Origin: an uncultured Desulfovibrio sp.
GTDB taxonomy: Bacteria; Desulfobacterota; Desulfovibrionia; Desulfovibrionales; Desulfovibrionaceae
Length of the DNA stretch: 48,916 nt
Assembly: GCF_944324935.1 (NCBI RefSeq)
Contig: NZ_CALUYG010000020.1
Span: 1-48,916 of the forward strand
Reading direction: 5' to 3'
Positions within the stretch are counted from its first letter, which is position 1; each line of letters opens with the position of its first letter. Made by a program: the position numbers and the translations under genes. The notes under the pieces were generated by a model. The model ran no database searches. It was not told the DNA's origin and saw only the letters and a list, made by a program, of their open reading frames with translations. Positions 1 through 7,999 of this stretch are shown one piece after another.

Positions 1-270
1 GTATCGACACTGCTTGCTTTTTGTTTGGAGGAAAAGGGGGAAGCCCTCGCTCTGCTGTCGATGCCCGTAAGGCTCCTTCCTCGCCTAACGGGCACGGCCT
101 ACGGCCGCCTTTCGGTCGCGCTCTGCGGCAAAGAGGGGGTGCCCCCTCACCTCCCATTTTTTCCCAAAACCTCTACTTACCAGAATGAAAGTAGAGCGTT
201 TTGCTTTTTTCAACGGCAAAACGCTTCAGCAAAAGCGCGCTGGGGGAAGGGGAGGGGGTTCCCCTCCCCC
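1..270. repeat. Interspersed hairpin-rich repeat mosaic, copy 1
   Basis: This stretch has no credible gene. It shares modules with 15691-15960, 45141-45309 and 48577-48916. Seen directly: a near-perfect 12-bp stem at 62-73 / 83-94 (TGCCCGTAAGGC with GCCTAACGGGCA, one A-A mismatch), followed by a GGCC-TAC-GGCC hairpin. There is also a 9-bp perfect stem GCGTTTTGC at 196-204 with GCAAAACGC at 216-224, and a GC-rich stem at 249-256 / 262-269. The phrase GCTCTGCTGTCGATG at 49 and a partial return at 120 give a roughly 71-bp period like the tandem array at the window end. Short ORFs crossing it look like accidents of base composition. The left end may extend beyond the window. Confidence 0.8.
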
Positions 271-341
271 CAATAGCCACTCGAAAGAGGAAAGAAAAAG
301 TAAAAGCGCCAAAGCGGCCATGCCGCACCCGGCTGATCGGA

Positions 342-1283
342 CTAAGCCTCCTGCGCCGGAGCCAGGCCCAGATCGCGCAGCAGATTGGCCACGGCCATAC
401 GGCCCATGAGCTGGGTGGCCCCGCTGGTGGAGGAGGAGCAGTGCGAGCCCATGACCAGATTGTCCAGGGCGTACCAGCCGTCCTCCACGGGCGGCTCCTG
501 CTCGAACACATCCAGTCCCGCGCCGTAGATGCGCCCTTCCTGCAGGGCGGCCAGCAGGGCGGCATTGTCCACCAGCTCGCCGCGGGCGGTATTGATGAGG
601 ATGGCCGTCGGCTTCATGGCCGCCAGACGACCGGCGTCGATACAATGCCGGGTGCTGTCGTCAAGCTGGGTGTGCAGCGTGATAACGTCGGCCTGGGCGC
701 AGATGTCGTCAAGCGTGGCGCGCTCGATGTCGTTGGCCTCGGCATAGGCGGCGTCCCAGCGGATGTCGTGGGCCAGTATCCGCATGGAAAAGCCCTTTGC
801 CCGCCGGGCCACGGCCCGGCCGATGGCCCCCAGGCCCACGATGCCCAGCGTCTTGCCGAAAAGGTCGATGCCGGTGATCTTGCTCCAGTCCCGGCGGCGG
901 CAGCGCCCGTCGATGAGGGGGACCTTGCGGGCAACGGCCAGCATCAGGGCCAGCGCGTAATCGGCCACGGCTTCGGTGGGCGCGCCCTGCGTCCGGGAGA
1001 CCGCGATGCCCCGCGCAGCGCAGGCGTCAAGGTCGATGTTGTCCAGCCCCACGCCGTACTTGGCCACGGCCCTGAGCTGCGGGGCGGCGGCAAGCACCTC
1101 CGCATTGACCGGATCGACACCGACGATGAGCCCCTGACAGTCCGCCAGCAGGCCGCACATCTGTTCGCCGGAGAGGATGCCGCCCGTCTCGTTGCGCACG
1201 ACGGTCAGCCCCGCCTCCCGCAGGCTGTCAAAAAGGGTGGGGTCGGTCTTGCCGAAGGAACGCGGCGTCACCAGAACTTTCAT
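342..1283 (-). CDS. D-2-hydroxyacid dehydrogenase (phosphoglycerate dehydrogenase-like)
   Basis: NAD-dependent D-2-hydroxyacid dehydrogenase of 313 residues. The N-terminal half carries the substrate-binding domain. GLGAIGRAVA is the Rossmann nucleotide-binding motif near residue 150. NTARGELVD contains the catalytic Arg, FEQEPP the Glu, and SHCSSST the catalytic His near the C-terminus. This family reduces 2-keto acids to D-2-hydroxy acids or does the reverse. The protein lacks the C-terminal ACT or intervening domain of long SerA enzymes, so it may act on 3-phosphoglycerate or another hydroxy acid; substrate cannot be told from sequence. The ATG at 1283 is chosen because GGGAGG lies just upstream; the frame stays open further upstream without a better start. 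It is separated from the small gene upstream by a terminator. Confidence 0.88.
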   Translation of the reverse strand: MKVLVTPRSFGKTDPTLFDSLREAGLTVVRNETGGILSGEQMCGLLADCQGLIVGVDPVNAEVLAAAPQLRAVAKYGVGLDNIDLDACAARGIAVSRTQGAPTEAVADYALALMLAVARKVPLIDGRCRRRDWSKITGIDLFGKTLGIVGLGAIGRAVARRAKGFSMRILAHDIRWDAAYAEANDIERATLDDICAQADVITLHTQLDDSTRHCIDAGRLAAMKPTAILINTARGELVDNAALLAALQEGRIYGAGLDVFEQEPPVEDGWYALDNLVMGSHCSSSTSGATQLMGRMAVANLLRDLGLAPAQEA

Positions 1284-1342
1284 ACGAACCTCCCGGAAAA
1301 GGACGTTGCCGTCTGCCGCCGCAACGCTGCGACGGGCGGCGG

Positions 1343-1375
1343 AAAAAGGGCGCTCCCCTGTGAGGCGGAGCGCCC
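1343..1375 (-). terminator. Rho-independent terminator after the YjfB-like gene
   Basis: Read on the minus strand, a perfect 9-bp stem (GGGCGCTCC at 1375-1367 with GGAGCGCCC at 1356-1348) is followed by five T. It sits between the small gene at 1481-1669 and the dehydrogenase, so these are probably separate transcripts. Confidence 0.7.
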
Positions 1376-1480
1376 TGCTGAAGATGTGGGCCCGGCTGCG
1401 GGGAAAAAACAACGCGCGTTACGCTCGTTCCGGCGGAAAAGATACGGGAAGGAGCGCTCACGCCGGCGTGTCCTCTCCTC

Positions 1481-1669
1481 TTAGGCCACGGTATCCAGCC
1501 GGGTACCGATGCCTTCGGCGGCCAGACCGGCGGCACGGGCGGGATCGGTCTGCGTCGCAAGACCGGCCGAACTGCCGTTGATGATCTGACTGGCCATATT
1601 GGCCTGCATGTCCATGATGGAACGGCTCAACGCCACATTGATGCTGGCCTGAACGGCTTCCAATTCCAT
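1481..1669 (-). CDS. Small YjfB-family putative motility protein
   Basis: A 62-residue protein starting MELEAVQASINVALSRSIMDMQ, with a Met/Ala-rich helical middle and a C-terminus ending RLDTVA. The layout (short amphipathic N-terminal helix, LSRSIMDMQANMA core) matches the YjfB putative-motility family, whose function is poorly known. No signal peptide or membrane segment is seen. GGAG lies nine bases before the ATG at 1669. It is followed by a clear terminator and sits 48 bases after trmFO on the same strand. The family call is from recognition of the pattern, not a search. Confidence 0.65.
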   Translation of the reverse strand: MELEAVQASINVALSRSIMDMQANMASQIINGSSAGLATQTDPARAAGLAAEGIGTRLDTVA

Positions 1670-1717
1670 AACCGGCTCCTTTTTTTGTCGCAGGAACGAC
1701 GTTTGAGCAACTATAGC

Positions 1718-3088
1718 CTAAAAGGCCGCGCTGGGGAAGAGGCGGCAACCGGCCTTCGCCGCATCCGCGCACCAGCGCTGGAAGGCCGCCTGCGCCCGCT
1801 GGGCGTAGAGCGCCTTGCGATCCTTTTTTTTCGCCTTTTCGTCCAGTTCGGGCATGAGGCCGAAATGGGCGTTGGACGGCTGAAAATGTTTGACCGGCGT
1901 CCGCAGATGGTTGAGCAGCGCGCCGAGGGCGCATTCCACAGGCGGCTGGGGCAAGAGCGTCCCCTGTTCGCGGGCAATGAGCATGAGAGCCAGCCAGAGC
2001 CCGGAGGCCGCCGATTCCACATAACCTTCCACCCCGGTGATCTGCCCGGCCAGGAAGACATCGGGTCGGGCCCGCAACGACAGGTCGGGCGCGAGGACTT
2101 CAGGCGCGTTGACGTAGGTATTGCGGTGCATGCTGCCGTAGCGGGCGAATTCCGCCCGCTGCAGGCCCGGTACCATGCGGAAGACGCGGGCCTGTTCGGC
2201 ATAGGTCAGCTTGGTCTGACAGCCCACCAGATTGCAGGCCTCGCCGTTGCGGCTTTCCGCCCGCAGTTGCAGCACGGCCCACGGCCGGCGGCCGGTGCGG
2301 GGGTCCACGAACCCCACAGGCTTGAGCGGGCCGAAGGTGAGCGTGCGCGGCCCGCGCTGGGCCAGGGCCTCGATGGGCATGCAGCCCTCGAAGTGCTTTT
2401 CCTTCTCGAAACCGTGGGGCTGCACCTTCTCCGCATCCATCAGGGCCGCATGGAATGCCTCGTATTCGTCCCGCTCAAAGGGGCAGTTCAGATAATCGCC
2501 ACCTTCTTCCCCTTTTTCCTGCCCGTAGCGCGAAGCGCGGAAGACGATGGACATATCGAGGGAATGCGTCCAGACGATGGGCGCGATGGCATCATAAAAA
2601 TAACAGTATGCCGTACCGATGGTCTCCGCCAGCGAGGCGGAGAGGGCGGCATCCGTCATGGGACCGCTGGCCAGGATGATCACGTCATGCCCTTGCAGGC
2701 GGGCGTCGTCGAGCCCGGTGATGCGGGCCTCTTCCCGGCGGATATGTTCTGCGGCCTCGATGCGCTGCGTCATGTCGGCGGCAAAGGCCTCACGGTCCAC
2801 GGCCAGCGCCTTGCCGGCCGGCACGCGGTGGGCGTCGGCCGCCGCCATGAACTCGCTGCCCAGGGCGCGCATCTCGGCCTTGAGCAGCCCTATGCCCGAA
2901 GTCGTCTCGTCGGAGCGCAGCGAATTGGAACAGACGAGCTCCGCCAGCTGCCCGCTCACATGGGCGGCGGACATGGCGGCCGGCTTCTGCTCGAAAAGGG
3001 TCACCTCCAGCCCGGCCCGGGCAAGCCGCAGGGCGCATTCGCAGCCCGCCAGCCCGCCGCCGACGACGGCAAATCGTTTATGCGACAC
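1718..3088 (-). CDS. trmFO: Methylenetetrahydrofolate-tRNA-(uracil-5-)-methyltransferase TrmFO
   Basis: TrmFO makes ribothymidine-54 in the T-loop of tRNA, using methylene-tetrahydrofolate as carbon donor and FAD/NAD(P)H as reductant. The 456-residue protein opens with the FAD-binding motif VVGGGLAGCECA. LVCSNSLRSD and LNCPFERDEYEAF follow, containing the family's two conserved cysteines; ILASGPMTDAALS and the C-terminal VGCQTKLTYAEQ block are also typical. The start is taken as GTG at 3088, preceded by AAGGAG; this fits the usual family start a few residues before the Rossmann motif. The frame remains open for 71 codons upstream (to 3301), but that part is unrelated to the family and lacks an SD site. 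Confidence 0.95.
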   Translation of the reverse strand: MSHKRFAVVGGGLAGCECALRLARAGLEVTLFEQKPAAMSAAHVSGQLAELVCSNSLRSDETTSGIGLLKAEMRALGSEFMAAADAHRVPAGKALAVDREAFAADMTQRIEAAEHIRREEARITGLDDARLQGHDVIILASGPMTDAALSASLAETIGTAYCYFYDAIAPIVWTHSLDMSIVFRASRYGQEKGEEGGDYLNCPFERDEYEAFHAALMDAEKVQPHGFEKEKHFEGCMPIEALAQRGPRTLTFGPLKPVGFVDPRTGRRPWAVLQLRAESRNGEACNLVGCQTKLTYAEQARVFRMVPGLQRAEFARYGSMHRNTYVNAPEVLAPDLSLRARPDVFLAGQITGVEGYVESAASGLWLALMLIAREQGTLLPQPPVECALGALLNHLRTPVKHFQPSNAHFGLMPELDEKAKKKDRKALYAQRAQAAFQRWCADAAKAGCRLFPSAAF

Positions 3089-3449
3089 GATAGCTCCTTG
3101 AATGGCGTTGGCCGCATGTTGCCCAAGTGCGCCGGGCTTGGCAAGGGGGCGCACGACCTGTTCACCGGCCGGCGGACCGGAAAACCGCATTGCGGGAAAT
3201 GGGCTCGCCGCCGCTTTCTGCTTGCCTGACGCCGCAATATGCCGCGCACTTGGAAACAAGGAAGGCATACGCGTGCCGTCAGTGAAAACGTGTTTTTTCA
3301 TGCGGCAAGGTGATGTGGAAAAACAGGCGACACCATGCCGGCATGGCGAACGGTCGGTTTTCCCGGCAGCCCGGCACGCGACAGCCCGCCCCTCTTCGGG
3401 GCGCCAGACCTTATGGCCGCCGGGCGCGCCGGCAAGGAAGAAATGCCTT
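3089..3449. other. Intergenic region between trmFO and the GT61 pseudogene
   Basis: About 360 bases without a convincing gene. It must hold the promoters of the divergent trmFO and GT61 genes, but no clear -35/-10 pair stands out. A short GC hairpin (CGCCCC-TCTT-CGGGGCG, near 3390) lacks a T tract. Open frames crossing it are extensions of neighbouring frames. Confidence 0.5.
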
Positions 3450-4510
3450 ATGGATGAAGCGCAGACTGCCTATCCCTATCTGGTCATGCCGTCTCAGCCG
3501 CTCCTGGAACGGCTCCCGCTCTATCTCTCGGGCGTCTATGCGTATGGGGAACCGCTCCCTCAGTCTTCGTCATTAACGCGCGGATAGATTTTCTGGCCCC
3601 CTCCGGCACGCCAGAGGCATTCATTGACGCCCCCGCTGTTTATTGCGGAAGATTTTTCAATCATTACGGACATGTTATTTTAGAAAGCCTGTCCCGGATG
3701 ACGCATTTGCGGCATACCCCGGCATTACTGTGCCGCTATATAAAAGATTATCAAGGCGAAATGCTTCCCTGGCAGCGAGAGATTCTCTCCATCCTCGGCA
3801 TAACGAACACGTTTTTTGAGATAACCCGCCCGACGGCTTTTGCCGCACGTGAGGTTCCCCAGCCGGGATATATCATACCCACAGAATTTTCTGAAGAACA
3901 CAACAGCTTTCTCTCCTGCATCCGCCCGGAAAAGATGATACGGGGGAAAAAGACCTATCTTTCGCGGAAAAATATTGAGAAGACGATTCAAACAAATGAA
4001 GAAGATGCAGAAAAAATACTCAGGAACTGCGGATGGAATGTCATCTATCCTGAGGAGCTCTCTGTGCGGGAACAGCTGCGGGAGATCTCCAGTTCGGAAG
4101 TCGTGCTCGGCATCGAGGGGGCAGTCTTCCACAACATCGTTTTCTTTACCGGACTTGACACGAAACTTTATGCAATCCATCGTGAAAATAATGAGAATTA
4201 CGTGACGATAGCCCGCCGGAAACACTTTTTCTATAAAAGAATCGATGCAGGACGCGACGGCATCATAGATATTGAAAAACTGGCGTATCTGCTGAAATAT
4301 GACTGCCTTGACCAGCATGTCATCTCTGATGACGATCAGCACAGACTCTTGTGCCGGGCCCGGCTCGCACGCATCGCGCAATCGTCCATGCTCTGCGGAG
4401 AAAGGCTGAAAAACCTGCTGCTGTCGAAAGACCGCCATACATGCTCGCCAGGCAGGATGGAAAAGAAAAAAGAATGCCGCTCCTCTCACCGCGACGACAC
4501 CCGCCCCTGA
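3450..4510 (+). pseudogene. Frameshifted GT61-type glycosyltransferase
   Basis: The C-terminal part resembles family-61 (DUF563) glycosyltransferases linked to capsule or surface polysaccharide: KTYLSRKN, an Asn-Glu-Glu helix, LSVREQLREI and VVLGIEGAVFHN. The reading frame is broken. From ATG 3450 (AAGGAAG upstream) frame A reads MDEAQTAYPY to GEPLPQ, then reaches a TAG at 3585. Homology continues in another frame through VFVINARIDF, then HYGHVILESLSRM, into the long ORF whose first ATG is 3698. A single missing base near 3563 would join them into a roughly 350-residue protein. GC content is visibly lower than in the neighbours, suggesting acquisition by transfer. It could be a real pseudogene, a phase-variable switch or a sequencing error; no long homopolymer lies at the break. 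If 3698 were used, the protein would lack the first part of the domain. Confidence 0.7.
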
Positions 4511-4639
4511 AGGACGGCAAAGGAGGTTGGCCCGCACCGGCGGCTCCAGGTGCGGCAACGGCGCGTACGCCTTCCGGCAGACGCACGCCTTCCGTTGCCG
4601 CTGGATGCCGTGAGGCGCGAGGCCTTTCGTATCCGCGAT

Positions 4640-5224
4640 CTACCGCGGCCTGCCCACGGACTGGGTGGCCAGAGCCCGCCAGCCGTCCGGCAGAAAGGCA
4701 AAGCGGCCCGCATCGCGGGTGGTGGACGCCTTGACCACATTGCCCAGCCCCGCCGAAGCGCAGAACAGCCCCACATTCTGGTAGACAGAACCGATATGCA
4801 TGCCGCCGTAAGGATCCTCCTCCGGCACGGCATAGATCAGCACGACGGCGGCATCATCCAGCGGACTGCCCAGGGGGGCGGCGGCGATCCGTTCGAGACG
4901 ATGCCCGGCGGCGTCATACAGCCAGAGCCCGTCAGCCTTGTTGACATAGAGTTTCAGCGCCTGCCGGTTGCGGGCGCTGGGCGCCGTTCGCCTGCCGTCA
5001 GGACGATTCCGCCCCCAGGCGGCCCAGAGCAGATTGCCGAGCGTGGCTTGATCCAGCGGATCCTTGCTCAGGCTGCGAATCGTCTTCCGCTGGGCCAGCG
5101 CCTGCATGAGCGGCAGGCCGCCGGCGGTATCCGGGGCGGGCAGGGTGACGGTCTCCGCCAGCGCGGCGCAGGGCGTGGCAAAAAACAGGGCGGCGGCAAG
5201 CAGGGGAGCGGAAAGGGTTCGCAT
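4640..5224 (-). CDS. Exported nitroreductase-family protein
   Basis: A 194-residue protein beginning with a clear signal peptide (MRTLSAPLLAAALFFATPCAALAE), followed by a single nitroreductase fold of the short SagB/ThcOx-like type. Typical parts are RKTIRSLSKDPL, LGNLLWAAWG, TAPSARNRQ (FMN contact region), then GMHIGSVYQNVGLFCASAGL and a C-terminal GxPR-like end. Such enzymes use FMN to oxidise or reduce small molecules or thiazoline/oxazoline rings; the substrate here is unknown. An exported flavoenzyme is slightly unusual, since FMN must be loaded outside the membrane or the protein exported folded. GGAG precedes the ATG at 5224. It lies downstream of the acetyltransferase gene on the same strand with a 160-base gap. 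Confidence 0.82.
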   Translation of the reverse strand: MRTLSAPLLAAALFFATPCAALAETVTLPAPDTAGGLPLMQALAQRKTIRSLSKDPLDQATLGNLLWAAWGRNRPDGRRTAPSARNRQALKLYVNKADGLWLYDAAGHRLERIAAAPLGSPLDDAAVVLIYAVPEEDPYGGMHIGSVYQNVGLFCASAGLGNVVKASTTRDAGRFAFLPDGWRALATQSVGRPR

Positions 5225-5383
5225 GACATCTCCTTTGGCAAACGGTGAAAACAAGCGGGACAATACGTTCCACAAAAAGCTCAAAACCGCCCCCCTGTCA
5301 AGGACAGACGGCCGGGAAGGACCGCGGCGAAAGAACCGCCGCGAAAGAACCGCGCCCGGTGCGTCGTTTGCCCGCCGCTGCCC

Positions 5384-6379
5384 TCAACGGCGCAGCAGCA
5401 GCCAGGATTGGAGGGGCAGGCGCTTTTCCGTCCAGTGTTCCTTGTAGCGCATGGCTTCGCCGTCGAGCGGGCCCATATCGTAACGACAGGCGCCTTCCTC
5501 GCAGAGCCAGCGCACCTGCTCCACCTGCAGGAGATTGCCGATCCCCCAGCGCTTCCAGGCGTCATGGTAGCTGAACTGCTGCCCTCGATAGACGTTGCCC
5601 GCCTTGCCGCCGAAAATAAAACCGATATCCACGCCCTCATGGCGGGCAAACATGATGCGCGCCAGCCCCTCTTGCGCCAGATGGCGCACAAGTACCGCGT
5701 ACAACTGTCGGGCGGGCTGCTCCGTCATGCCGCAGGCGGCGATTCCCTTCCAGCTCGTCCTTTCCACAGCCAGCATGCGCGCGTAGAGCGGCGCGGCTTC
5801 CTCGGCTGTCCGCGGCGCATGCCGCTCAAAAACGATGCCTGCCCGCAGCGCCCGCCGCCGGGCCTTGGCCAGCTTCTGCCGGTGATTGGCCGACCGCCGG
5901 GCCAGAAAGCCATCCAGCCCGCCTTTCAGGGAAGCCGCACACTGGAGGCCGTCGGCGAAATGCAGCACGCGAAAATCTTTTTCCAGCCGTTGCAGCAGGC
6001 TGGCGGCCCGGCTGCCACGCGGGCGGATGCCGCTGATAAGGATCTTGGAAAAGATGCGCGTACCGCTTTCGCCAAGCCATCCTTCCAGCAGCGCCGGCGC
6101 AGCCCTGCCCAGCAGGCAGGCGCCAAAAAGCCAGTGCGACTCTATGGGCGTCAGGGCCACGCTCCCGTCAGAAAGGGGCTGCTCGGCAAAGGCCAGCACG
6201 GCCCCGTCATCGGCCCGGATACGCAGACGGCGGCGGGGCGAAACGGCGGCATGGAAGGAAAGCTGCCAGAGCGGGCCGGAGCAAAACGGGTCAGCCTGCT
6301 GCGTCCCCAGGGCAAGTTTCTGCCACAAGCGTTTCTGTTCCGCAGGGCAGAAGGTATCGGCCAGGTAAGCACACTCCAT
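5384..6379 (-). CDS. FemAB/GNAT-like acyltransferase (Acetyltransf_6 type)
   Basis: A 331-residue cytoplasmic protein. The C-terminal half has the tandem-GNAT pattern of the Acetyltransf_6/FemAB-like group: RSANHRQKLAKARRR, then ERTSWKG, IMFARHEGVDIGFIFGG, a YRGQQFSYHDAW stretch and GIGNLLQVEQVRW, ending YDMGPLDGEAMRYKEHWT. Members transfer acyl or aminoacyl groups in envelope polysaccharide, peptidoglycan or lipid-associated pathways; the actual substrate is not evident. The ATG at 6379 is chosen because GGAGGG lies just upstream. The frame stays open further (to 6625) without a better start. Its neighbours (exported nitroreductase, broken GT61) do not fix a pathway. Confidence 0.78.
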   Translation of the reverse strand: MECAYLADTFCPAEQKRLWQKLALGTQQADPFCSGPLWQLSFHAAVSPRRRLRIRADDGAVLAFAEQPLSDGSVALTPIESHWLFGACLLGRAAPALLEGWLGESGTRIFSKILISGIRPRGSRAASLLQRLEKDFRVLHFADGLQCAASLKGGLDGFLARRSANHRQKLAKARRRALRAGIVFERHAPRTAEEAAPLYARMLAVERTSWKGIAACGMTEQPARQLYAVLVRHLAQEGLARIMFARHEGVDIGFIFGGKAGNVYRGQQFSYHDAWKRWGIGNLLQVEQVRWLCEEGACRYDMGPLDGEAMRYKEHWTEKRLPLQSWLLLRR

Positions 6380-7480
6380 GATCCCTCCTTTTCCAGCATC
6401 GCATCCGGCAAGGCAACACAAAATATCGCACGGCTCCGCCTTGCTCTCCCGTTCACAGTCATGTACCATAAAACCAAAGAAAGCCGATGAGATGGCGCTT
6501 TCTTCTGTCTTGTTCCCAGCGTGCTTTCCCCTCAGGCCGAAAGTGGGAACGAGATCCCGCGCCGCCCCGGCTGACCATGACACTGTCGCGACATCCCGTA
6601 AGGCCATCGCCAAGGAGCAGACCATGCGTCACGCGAACAGTCCACCTCACCTGCCGGTATCACCGTTTTCGTTGTCATTCCGCAACGCTCCCCGTCACTG
6701 CGGGGCTCTCTGTCATTGCAGGCTCTCTGTCCACATACATATAAATATACATTACAGCAAGTTATAAATTTTTTACTGTGTAAATATTCATATATGATAT
6801 ATTCTTTCCCTTCATATCGCTTTCAGTTCTGTAAAAAAAGAAATATTGTCTATTTTTTTCTTTCATTGAGCAAAATAATTTTTAATTTATTTTTAAATAA
6901 AAGCAATATATATAATATTTTAGTGCATAGGGAAAAATACTCTGCATGCCTTTTTCTAAAAAAAATAAAAATAAATAAAATGCACTTTATACACAATTTA
7001 TAATATATTATTTTTTTACTTTATCCATAATGAAACACAAAAACAAATTGCAATTTACACATATATATTTCACTATTAACATGAAACATGCAGCTAAATG
7101 GGCAAAAACGATAAATTCAAAAACTGCAATAAAATGTAATAATTTATTGATAAATGAAAAAATATCCATATTTGCATGAATTCATACATACATAATGAAA
7201 AAAAATAATGTATATCCTAAGCAACAATATGCAATATAAAAAACAACAATCCATCTTTTTTCAAAAAACTATCTTTAAATCGCATACAAAAAAATAAAAT
7301 AAAAATTTTTTTCATGTTATATTACTAAAATATCATATATATAATAGTTTCTCAATTAGCACACTCATACTAAAAAGTACATATTTTATTATGACATACT
7401 TTATAAATCAACATATTGCGCGTTATAAGCTGTTCTCCCCCGGCGCAGTTCCTGCGAAAAAGACAGAAGGAGGCGTTAAC
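6380..7480. other. Gene-free region with an AT-rich island (about 6735-7420)
   Basis: 1.1 kb without a convincing gene. The first 350 bases are GC-rich and include two copies of GGCTCTCTGTC near 6705-6740. From about 6735 to 7420 the sequence is almost only A and T, with many A/T runs, in sharp contrast to the GC-rich flanks. The only sizeable ORF (6716-7003, Lys/Ile/Phe/Tyr-rich) has no SD site and reflects composition. One exact DnaA-box-like 9-mer TTATACACA lies at 6987-6995, with near matches around 6775, 7021 and 7053. The island ends just before the SD site of the XRE regulator, so it probably contains that gene's promoter. It could be a remnant of foreign DNA or a nucleoid-protein binding region. 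Confidence 0.75.
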
Positions 7481-7879
7481 ATGAATTCCAAGGATGCTAG
7501 TAAACTTGCCGCGCAGGTCGGCCGCGTCATGGCCCGGCGACGCAAAATGTGTGGGATGACGCAGGCCATGCTTGCCGAGAAGCTCGGCATTACACAAGAC
7601 TCGCTTTCGCGCATGGAAAAAGGCGTCATGGCGCCCAAATTTTCCCGGCTGCCGGAAGTGGCCCATTTTCTGGACTGCCGCGTGGCGGATCTTTTCCGCG
7701 ACGCCAGTCCCGAAACGGACGACTGGGCCGCCGCCATTGCCGAAGAACTGCGGGATCTCGCCCCTGACGGACGTGAGCTCATCCTGACCCTGGTGCGGGA
7801 AACCGCGCGCGCCTTGCGCAAAATGCGCGAAAGCCAGCCTGCGCTCAGGGGGTTTGACAGCAGCGAAAGCCAGGCATAA
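7481..7879 (+). CDS. XRE-family helix-turn-helix transcriptional regulator
   Basis: A 132-residue protein whose first 65 residues form a Cro/CI-type helix-turn-helix: VGRVMARRRKMCGMTQAMLAEKLGI, then TQDSLSRMEKGVMAPKFSR and a LPEVAHFLDCRVADLF end helix. The C-terminal half is helical and charged and shows no known ligand domain. The start at 7481 is decided by AGAAGGAGG eight bases upstream; an in-frame ATG at 7391 lies in AT-rich DNA without an SD site. Such small regulators often control their own promoter or a neighbouring mobile or defence locus. Here the next genes are a housekeeping-type radical SAM protein and a phosphoesterase, so the target is unknown; the long AT-rich region upstream is the obvious candidate operator region. 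Confidence 0.88.
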   Translation: MNSKDASKLAAQVGRVMARRRKMCGMTQAMLAEKLGITQDSLSRMEKGVMAPKFSRLPEVAHFLDCRVADLFRDASPETDDWAAAIAEELRDLAPDGRELILTLVRETARALRKMRESQPALRGFDSSESQA

Positions 7880-7999
7880 TTTCCTTTCCCAGTCATCCGG
7901 GCCGACAAGCCTCATGACACCGATCTGCACGTTACGGGCGTCCGCGCCAGTGGCGGGCAGATATGCTTTCCATTTTTCATGTTACAGGAGCAAAAGGGC

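Noticed and set aside
201..1484. A 427-codon plus-strand frame over the repeat and the dehydrogenase
   Set aside because: Antisense to a well-supported dehydrogenase and starts within a repeat.
3088..3301. A 71-residue N-terminal extension of TrmFO
   Set aside because: The frame is open, but a GTG with AAGGAG at 3088 gives the usual family start and the extension lacks family similarity.
6716..7003. A 95-codon Lys/Ile/Phe-rich ORF in the AT-rich island
   Set aside because: No SD site, composition explains the length, and no recognisable domain.
6735..7420. Replication origin
   Set aside because: Only one exact DnaA-box-like 9-mer, no dnaA, dnaN or gidA nearby, and AT-rich sequence gives such matches by chance. 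Kept only as an option in the findings.
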